NCBI GenBank assembly: GCA_045541915.1 | Contig: JAZQJZ010000037.1 | Location: 1-64,000, forward strand | From: RGIG5579 sp045541915 | Lineage (GTDB): Bacteria > Bacillota > Clostridia > Oscillospirales > SIG627 | Direction: 5' to 3' | Length of the DNA stretch: 64,000 bases | Part shown: positions 58,679 to 64,000 of the stretch, piece by piece | Layout of the letters: each line of letters begins with the position of its first letter | Numbering within the stretch: the stretch's first letter is position 1 | Translations under genes and position numbers: made by a program | The notes under the pieces: model-generated | What the model was told of the DNA's origin: nothing | Seen by the model: the letters and a program-made list of their open reading frames with translations, nothing else | Databases searched by the model: none

Positions 58679-59409
58679 AAGCACACCTCTCCATTGCTTT
58701 TGTTTTCTTGATCGCTCTCCTCCTGGTCGGGCAGATGGGCAATGCGGATGATCTCCGCCTCGGCCAATTCTGCCGCTGCTGCATCAGAAAGAGAATCGTC
58801 TTCTTTTGCTTCGTAAATATCTTGCTTTTTAAACACCTTCAGGACGGTGCCGGCTAAAATTTTTACATCCAGCCAAACACCCTCTTTTTGGAATTGGTCA
58901 ATGTAAAGATTGTCAAGGGTTACCTTTTCATCCCAGGAGTTCTCGTTTCTTCCCTTGACCTGGGCAAGTCCTGTAATACCGCCACGAACCTGAAAGCGCT
59001 TTTTGTATTTTTTGTTGAGGGAATCAAAATCGCCCAGCTCATAGGAAACGCAGGGTCTTGGCCCTACCAGGGAAAGATCGCCCTTTGCCACATTCCAAAG
59101 CTGAGGAAGCTCATCCAGGCTTGTGTTTCGCAAAATGCGTCCCACCCGGGTCACTCTGGGATCGTTTTCATAGTTGAAAAGACCGGCGCCCATTTTTTCT
59201 GCGTTTACCACCATAGAACGGAACTTATACATTTTGAAAATGCGTCCGTTTTTGGTGCGCCTCTCTTGGGCAAAGAGAACCGGGCCTTTGCTGTCACACT
59301 TGATGGCAATGGCAATGATGATCCACACGGGAATCAGAACGATCAGCGCCATCATACTCAGGATCAGATCAAAGGCGCGTTTGATGAATTTGTTGATCGG
59401 GTACCACAT
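58675..59409 (-). CDS. Initiating sugar-phosphate transferase (PglC/WcaJ type)
   Basis: This 244-residue protein attaches the first sugar-1-phosphate to undecaprenyl phosphate. It has one N-terminal membrane segment, then KMYKFRSMV, TSLDELPQLWNV, DLSLVGPRP and GITGLAQVKGRN, the core of monotopic phosphoglycosyl transferases. The Asp-Glu pair in SLDELPQ is the active site. An acidic, Ala/Ser-rich tail of about 45 residues after EAKEDDSLSD is longer than usual. The ATG at 59409 follows GAGAGG. Confidence 0.93.
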   Translation of the reverse strand: MWYPINKFIKRAFDLILSMMALIVLIPVWIIIAIAIKCDSKGPVLFAQERRTKNGRIFKMYKFRSMVVNAEKMGAGLFNYENDPRVTRVGRILRNTSLDELPQLWNVAKGDLSLVGPRPCVSYELGDFDSLNKKYKKRFQVRGGITGLAQVKGRNENSWDEKVTLDNLYIDQFQKEGVWLDVKILAGTVLKVFKKQDIYEAKEDDSLSDAAAAELAEAEIIRIAHLPDQEESDQENKSNGEVCL

Positions 59410-59417
59410 AAAGCCTC

Positions 59418-60629
59418 TCAAAATACAAAGGTGTGAAACAGATCGTCAAAGGTTTCTCCGCGTTTGATGATCTCTATTTCACCCTCCGAAATGTCGATAA
59501 TAGGGAAGTTTGGGAGAATAAAGGGCGGTTTTAATACCACCGAGTATGAACCGACGTTGCCAAATACCACCACATCTCCCTTTGCCAGCTTTCCGTTAAA
59601 GTGGCGGTAGAGATAGTCCGATTCAATGCAAGTAAATCCACCGAAATCCAGATCCTGGTATTCGGTTTGCTCGCCGCCTGTGGCATAAACCTCGATGGGA
59701 GGATTTTTGGTGTTTAAGGTCGGATTGATATTGTAAATACTGCCAAGCAGGGTGGCAATGTTCTTGCCGCGCACATTTTTAATGTTAACGACCTTGGAGG
59801 CAAAGCGCATACAGTCACCCACCAGAGCGCTGCCCGGCTCTACCAGAAGCAAAGGCTTTTTGGGGGCATCTTTAAAATGCTCGGCAAAAAGGGGTGCCAC
59901 TGCCTGGGCATATTGCTTGTAGGTGGGAATTTCGGAATCAAATTGAGCCTTCAGAGAATCGGCCATTTTTCCAAACAGGCCGCCGCCCAGGTCGATGTGA
60001 TCCGGCACCAAGCCAAGCCGATCGATCAGCGCCAGCATTCCCTTGGCGCGGGGAGCCCAAGTGTCCAATCGCCGGGTGGCAAAGTGGCATTGCAGACCCA
60101 TCAGATAAAGGTTTGGATGCTTCCGGAACAAGGCCAAGGCCCGGTTGAAGTCTTCTGAGGCGGTGTCGAATCCAAATCGGGAGACCACCCCGTCGTTGAC
60201 ATCAAAATTGCAACGGATCCCAAGGTTTAATCGGTGCTCCGGATGCCGCCTTGCAATTTCGGAGACAAGATCGATTTCATAAGCGGAGTCAAGATTGACT
60301 GTGCCGCCCATTACAAGAAGCTCTTCCACTTTTTTTGCATTTTTGAAGGGGCCGTTCCAGATGATCTTCTCCGGTTGAACTCCGATGCGCAGTGCAATTT
60401 CCATTTCCATATCGGAAACCACTTCTGCAAAGCCGCCCAGTTCATTCACGATTTTGCAAAGTTTGGGGGTATAGTTGGTTTTATAGGAATAGGCAATGTT
60501 GAAGTTGGGATAAAAGGCTTGAAATTCTTGTTTTAATTCCAAAAAATTTTGCCTGAACTGTTTGCTTTCCAACAGATAAAAGGCATCTCCGACCTGTTCG
60601 GTTAGCTCTTTCATGGGAAGATGATTCAT
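59418..60629 (-). CDS. Type III-fold PLP-dependent decarboxylase (LysA-like)
   Basis: This 403-residue enzyme has the alanine-racemase-like barrel with the PLP lysine K50 in AYSYKTNYTP. Other motifs are GGFAEVVSDMEME, LNLGIRCN, LGLVPDHIDLGGGLFG and VEPGSALVGD. In diaminopimelate decarboxylase the last motif reads E-P-G-R; here Arg is Ser, which argues for a different substrate. It is coupled to the aldolase gene by a four-base overlap. A decarboxylase for an amino acid made within this operon is the best guess. Confidence 0.85.
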   Translation of the reverse strand: MNHLPMKELTEQVGDAFYLLESKQFRQNFLELKQEFQAFYPNFNIAYSYKTNYTPKLCKIVNELGGFAEVVSDMEMEIALRIGVQPEKIIWNGPFKNAKKVEELLVMGGTVNLDSAYEIDLVSEIARRHPEHRLNLGIRCNFDVNDGVVSRFGFDTASEDFNRALALFRKHPNLYLMGLQCHFATRRLDTWAPRAKGMLALIDRLGLVPDHIDLGGGLFGKMADSLKAQFDSEIPTYKQYAQAVAPLFAEHFKDAPKKPLLLVEPGSALVGDCMRFASKVVNIKNVRGKNIATLLGSIYNINPTLNTKNPPIEVYATGGEQTEYQDLDFGGFTCIESDYLYRHFNGKLAKGDVVVFGNVGSYSVVLKPPFILPNFPIIDISEGEIEIIKRGETFDDLFHTFVF

Positions 60630-61462
60630 TTTGCCGTTTTCTCCTTGATGATCGTAACGATTTTTTCCACGCAGTCCTTGACTGCTTTTTTGTTTTCCAG
60701 ATAATCCGTTTCTGTTTTGGTAGAAAGAGAAGCCTCAAAAGCTCTCAAAGAAGCCAAATTTTCGGAGAAAATCTCTTCGATGGAAACAAGGTCTCCGATT
60801 TCCTCTGCATTGCAAAAGCTTCTGGAAAGGATGGCTCTTGTGGAGCCAAGACGGTAATGCTCCATCACGATTCGTTCCGCAGGGAGCGTTCCCTCTCCGA
60901 TCCTTGCAATGCCGCCAAAGCCATAGGGAATATTCTTTTTCCGAATGGTTTGACAAAGTGTTTCTACGGTGCCGTTTGAGAGAAGCTGGAACATAAAGGT
61001 CAAGCCGTAGCTTAAGTGCAGATCGTTCAGTCCGATGTGAATGTCATCCGGCAGCGCCTTTTCCAGAACCCGGTCAAGAATGTTCACCGCTTCTTTGGTT
61101 TCCAAAAGCAGCGTTGTGGCAACTCTTCCGCCCACCGCATCCAAGAAGGAGGTGACCTCGGATTCTGTTTTCCACATGGGAAGCATAATGCGGTCTGCGC
61201 CGGCGGAGATTACCTGTTCGATCTCTTCCACAGAATCCTTGTTCCAAGGGTTGATCCGGACCAAAAGCTCTGAATGGGTCAGCACCTTGGAGAGGGTGGC
61301 CACATCCGCCACCGAATGATGGGATTTGACCGTGTTCATATTCTTTTGCCGTTCTTCCTTGCCCAGTGTTTCCAAATCCACCATAATGCGGTGAACGCCG
61401 TGTTTTTCCGCGATCATCGCAACCTGGGGCTGATTGGTGATATAGATTAAGTTGAGCGACAT
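60626..61462 (-). CDS. HpcH/HpaI-type aldolase or citrate-lyase-like enzyme
   Basis: This 278-residue TIM-barrel protein has the family pattern RIMVDLET, LLVRINPW, ADRIMLPMWK, LLLETKEAV (metal Glu about 121) and HIGLNDLHLSYG (metal Asp about 147). Relatives form or split C-C bonds using pyruvate or acetyl-CoA enolates. The start is taken as the ATG at 61462, 8 bases after AAGG; the ATG at 61471 touches the ribosome binding site. It is the first gene behind the operon promoter. Confidence 0.82.
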   Translation of the reverse strand: MSLNLIYITNQPQVAMIAEKHGVHRIMVDLETLGKEERQKNMNTVKSHHSVADVATLSKVLTHSELLVRINPWNKDSVEEIEQVISAGADRIMLPMWKTESEVTSFLDAVGGRVATTLLLETKEAVNILDRVLEKALPDDIHIGLNDLHLSYGLTFMFQLLSNGTVETLCQTIRKKNIPYGFGGIARIGEGTLPAERIVMEHYRLGSTRAILSRSFCNAEEIGDLVSIEEIFSENLASLRAFEASLSTKTETDYLENKKAVKDCVEKIVTIIKEKTAK

Positions 61463-61535
61463 ATTGTTCATCCTTTTTCATTTTTTCGTAAAAATGTCAC
61501 GAAAGAGAGGCCTATAACAATCCCATTATTTATTT

Positions 61536-61564
61536 ATTATACTAAAATATATACCGAAGGTCAA
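61536..61564 (-). promoter_or_regulatory. Promoter of the polysaccharide operon
   Basis: On the minus strand TTGACC and TATAAT are separated by 17 bases. The leader to the first gene is about 70 bases with no obvious attenuator. No other convincing promoter or terminator is visible down to 38216. Confidence 0.88.
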
Positions 61565-61681
61565 GTCATTTGCCGTTTTTCGTATCCGCTCTTTCCTTTG
61601 TTCCTTTTGCCGAGGCGAAAGAGTTTAGGGAAAAAGGAAAAAACTCCGGGAAAAAGCGCACGAAAAAAAGAGGAGTGGGTA

Positions 61682-61710
61682 TTGAAAAGCAAGAGGGATT
61701 GTGCTACAAT
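61682..61710 (+). promoter_or_regulatory. Promoter of trkA-trkH
   Basis: TTGAAA and TACAAT are separated by 17 bases, about 35 bases before the trkA start. Confidence 0.78.
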
Positions 61711-61745
61711 CCAAGGAGAAAAAAGAAAAAACAGAGGAAAAAGAA

Positions 61746-63104
61746 ATGAACATTATTATTGTGGGCGGAGGCAAAGTAGGAAGCACCATTCTGGAAAGCC
61801 TTGTGGCAGAAAACCACGATGTGGTTGCCATTGATTGCGATCCCACGGTGGTAGCGCAGCTGTCCAATGTATATGATGTGATGTGCGTTTGCGGCAACGG
61901 CGTTGACTGTGAAACGCTCACGGAGGCCGGTGCGGAAAATGCTCAGCTTTTGATTGCGGTCACCGGTTCAGATGAATTTAATATGCTTTGCTGCTTTATG
62001 GCAAAGAGAATGGGTGTGCCCAATACCATTGCCCGGATCCGCAATCCCGAATACAATGACAAAAGTCTTGGTTTTATGAGGCAGACGCTGGATATTTCCT
62101 TTGCCATCAATCCTGATGCTGTGGCGGCCAAGGAAATGTTCAATCTTCTTCAGCTCCCCGGTGCAGAAAGCATTGAAACCTTTTCCCGCCGCAATTTTGA
62201 ATTGGTGGAATTGGTGATCAAACCCGGCTCTGTTTTGGATGAAATGAGCCTTGCGGAAATGAAAAAGAAATATTCCGGCTCTTATCTTGTGGGTATTGTG
62301 CAAAGAGGGGAAGAGGTGGTCATCCCCGGCGGTTCCTTTCGCTTAAAAAGCGGCGACAGGATCGGTCTTACCGCCACTGCCCAGGAATTGGAGAAGCTGT
62401 TTAAGTTGCTGGGAACCATGAAGGAACGGGCCAAAAATGTGATGATCGTTGGCGCAGGCAGATATGGCTTTTATCTTTCCAAAATGCTTTTGGAGGACGG
62501 CGCCCAGGTCACGGTGATCGATAAGGATAAGGAAGCCTGTGAGGCGTTTGCCGAGGCGCTTCCCGGTGCCATTGTGATTTATGGCGATGCCGCGTCTGAG
62601 GAACTTTTGATGGAAGAGGGACTTCTTTCCATGGATGCCTTTGTGACGCTGACGGGCAATGATCAGGAAAATATTCTTCTCTCCTATTTGGCGGAATCCA
62701 AGGGCGTCAAAAAGACCATTACCAAGGTCAACCGGGAAGAGTTTTTGTCTATGTCGGAGAAATTGGGACTGGAGTGCACCGTTTCTCCCAGAAAAATGAT
62801 TTCCGATATTCTCACCCGTTACGCCCGGGCGCTGGAAAATTCGGTGGGCAGTAAGATCGAAACTATGTATAAATTAATGGGCGGAAAAGCCGAAGCGGTG
62901 GAATTTATTGTTCGGGACGATTTCCCCTTTGTGAACATCCCTTTGAAAGATATGAAACTGAAGGCCAACACGCTGATCGCCGGGATCATTCGGGGCAGAA
63001 AGGTCATCATCCCCTCCGGTATGGATTTCATTCAGGCCGATGACCGGGTGGTGGTGCTCACCGCAGGAAACAGTTTTGCCGACCTTTCGGATATGATGGA
63101 GTAA
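61746..63104 (+). CDS. trkA: Trk system potassium uptake protein TrkA
   Basis: This 452-residue cytoplasmic gating protein has two tandem RCK units. The first Rossmann motif is IIVGGGKVGST at residue 3 and the second is IVGAGRYGFYLSK at about residue 236, each followed by a TrkA-C domain (LAEMKKKYSG; FPFVNIPLKDM). It binds NAD(H) or ATP and controls TrkH. The frame is open upstream to 61701, but GAGG before the ATG at 61746 sets the start. trkH follows after three bases. Confidence 0.94.
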   Translation: MNIIIVGGGKVGSTILESLVAENHDVVAIDCDPTVVAQLSNVYDVMCVCGNGVDCETLTEAGAENAQLLIAVTGSDEFNMLCCFMAKRMGVPNTIARIRNPEYNDKSLGFMRQTLDISFAINPDAVAAKEMFNLLQLPGAESIETFSRRNFELVELVIKPGSVLDEMSLAEMKKKYSGSYLVGIVQRGEEVVIPGGSFRLKSGDRIGLTATAQELEKLFKLLGTMKERAKNVMIVGAGRYGFYLSKMLLEDGAQVTVIDKDKEACEAFAEALPGAIVIYGDAASEELLMEEGLLSMDAFVTLTGNDQENILLSYLAESKGVKKTITKVNREEFLSMSEKLGLECTVSPRKMISDILTRYARALENSVGSKIETMYKLMGGKAEAVEFIVRDDFPFVNIPLKDMKLKANTLIAGIIRGRKVIIPSGMDFIQADDRVVVLTAGNSFADLSDMME

Positions 63105-63107
63105 ACA

Positions 63108-64000
63108 ATGAATCGGAAAATGGTTTTTCGTACGGTGGGACTGATGGTTCTTATGGAAGCAGGGCTTCTTTTGCTCCCTTTGGCCGTTTCCTTGATCTAT
63201 CGGGATTCCTGCACGGTTTCGTTTTTGATCAGTATTTTGGTGGCTCTTTTGGTGGGCGGCGCAATGGTCCTTGCGTTCAGACCGGAGGATCGGGTGATCT
63301 ATGCAAGAGAGGGCTTTGCCATTACCAGCCTGGCGTGGCTGTTTCTCTCTGCCATCGGCGCGCTTCCCTTTTTTCTGTCGGGACAGATTCCCCGGTATGT
63401 AGACGCTTTTTTTGAAACGGTCAGCGGTTTTACTACCACCGGCGCTTCTATTTTGCCGGATGTAACGGCCCTTGAAAAAGGACTTCTTTTCTGGCGCAGC
63501 TTCACTCATTGGGTGGGTGGAATGGGTGTTTTGGTGTTTTTGGTAGCCTTTCTTCAAGGGGTTTCCGATCGCACCATTCATATCATCCGGGCGGAAATGC
63601 CCGGCCCGTCGGTGGGAAAACTTCTTCCCAGAGTCAAGGATACTGCAAAGATCCTTTATATCATCTATCTGGCGATGACCGGTGTGCAGATCGTGGCGCT
63701 TCTTTGCAGCGGAATGGATTTGTTTGGCAGCGTGGTCCATACTTTCGGCACCGCCGGCACCGGCGGTTTCGGGATCTATGGGGATAGCATCGGTTCTATG
63801 ACGGCACCGCAGCAGTGGATCATTACCGTTTTTATGTTTTTGTTCGGTATCAATTTCAATTTGTATTATTTGATCTTGATCCGCCGTTTCCGCTCTGCCA
63901 TCTCCTCCAGCGAACTTCGGGTATATTTCGGAGTCGTTGTGATTGCCATTGCTATTTTGTGTTTTGATCTTTCCGGTGTATATGAATCTTTTTCCGAGCT
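63108..64000 (+). CDS. trkH: Trk potassium transporter TrkH (truncated by window end)
   Basis: The first 297 or so residues of a TrkH/KtrB channel-like transporter are present. Selectivity-filter motifs are SGFTTTGAS and HTFGTAGTGGFG. Several membrane segments precede and separate them. The ATG lies three bases after the trkA stop. The frame is still open at base 64000. It should form the K+ pore gated by TrkA. Confidence 0.93.
   Translation, partial: MNRKMVFRTVGLMVLMEAGLLLLPLAVSLIYRDSCTVSFLISILVALLVGGAMVLAFRPEDRVIYAREGFAITSLAWLFLSAIGALPFFLSGQIPRYVDAFFETVSGFTTTGASILPDVTALEKGLLFWRSFTHWVGGMGVLVFLVAFLQGVSDRTIHIIRAEMPGPSVGKLLPRVKDTAKILYIIYLAMTGVQIVALLCSGMDLFGSVVHTFGTAGTGGFGIYGDSIGSMTAPQQWIITVFMFLFGINFNLYYLILIRRFRSAISSSELRVYFGVVVIAIAILCFDLSGVYESFSE

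Overview
The window looks like a chromosomal segment of a Gram-positive, low-to-moderate G+C Firmicute of class Clostridia; an Oscillospirales-like gut bacterium is my best guess. The evidence is the order rimP-nusA-rnpM-ylxQ-infB-rbfA-nrnA-truB, an RNase J, a cdaA-cdaR pair, lipoproteins with Gram-positive style signal peptides, strong AGGAGG-type ribosome binding sites, and canonical TTGACA/TATAAT promoters with 17-bp spacers. There is no rRNA, phage, insertion sequence or CRISPR array. Two tRNAs are present: Pro(CGG) and Leu(GAG).

Layout. 1-2832: end of an unidentified gene, tRNA-Pro, and a two-gene operon of a glycosidase-like DUF4832 protein and an MFS transporter. 2876-4165 (minus): a lipoprotein and a decayed glycerophosphodiester phosphodiesterase. 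4251-11226: the translation/transcription operon rimP to truB with its own promoter and a structured leader. 11318-15503: a sugar nucleotidyltransferase fused to a degenerate phosphohexomutase, and RNase J. 15678-18338: a large secreted protein with a CBM9-like segment. 18412-20876 (minus): a zinc/cadmium efflux ATPase with its ArsR-type repressor and operator. 20976-22154 (minus): a D-Ala-D-Ala carboxypeptidase. 22513-24918: a polar amino-acid ABC importer. 24976-25930 (minus): two threonine-rich lipoproteins. 26180-29578 (minus): rpmG-secE-nusG-rplK-rplA, then rplJ-rplL behind a separate promoter and an L10-leader attenuator. 29857-33652: rimM-trmD, an O-antigen-ligase-like membrane protein and two small DUF4330-like membrane proteins. 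33682-37663: htpG, then the c-di-AMP synthase pair cdaA-cdaR. A 29-codon membrane peptide gene lies opposite at 37722-37811.

The accessory core is 38216-61462 (minus): 22 genes in one direction with almost no gaps, behind one strong promoter at 61536-61564 and ending at a terminator at 38181-38215. It encodes a Wzx/Wzy-type surface polysaccharide pathway: an initiating phosphoglycosyl transferase, six or so glycosyltransferases, two O-acyl/N-acyl transferases, an ATP-grasp protein, polymerase, flippase, the CapE-CapF-CapG route to UDP-N-acetyl-L-fucosamine, a UDP-glucuronate 4-epimerase, and a sugar-1-kinase plus nucleotidyltransferase pair that looks like uronic-acid salvage.

The most unusual part is the promoter-proximal end of this operon. 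A HpcH/HpaI-type aldolase, a type III-fold PLP decarboxylase and a class IV (branched-chain-like) aminotransferase surround the initiating sugar transferase. Together they could build a small amino-alcohol or amino-acid substituent for the polymer. That assignment is inference; I know of no described system with this exact set. 61746-64000 holds a Trk-type potassium uptake pair, trkA and a truncated trkH. No searches or calculations were run; all family calls are from reading motifs.
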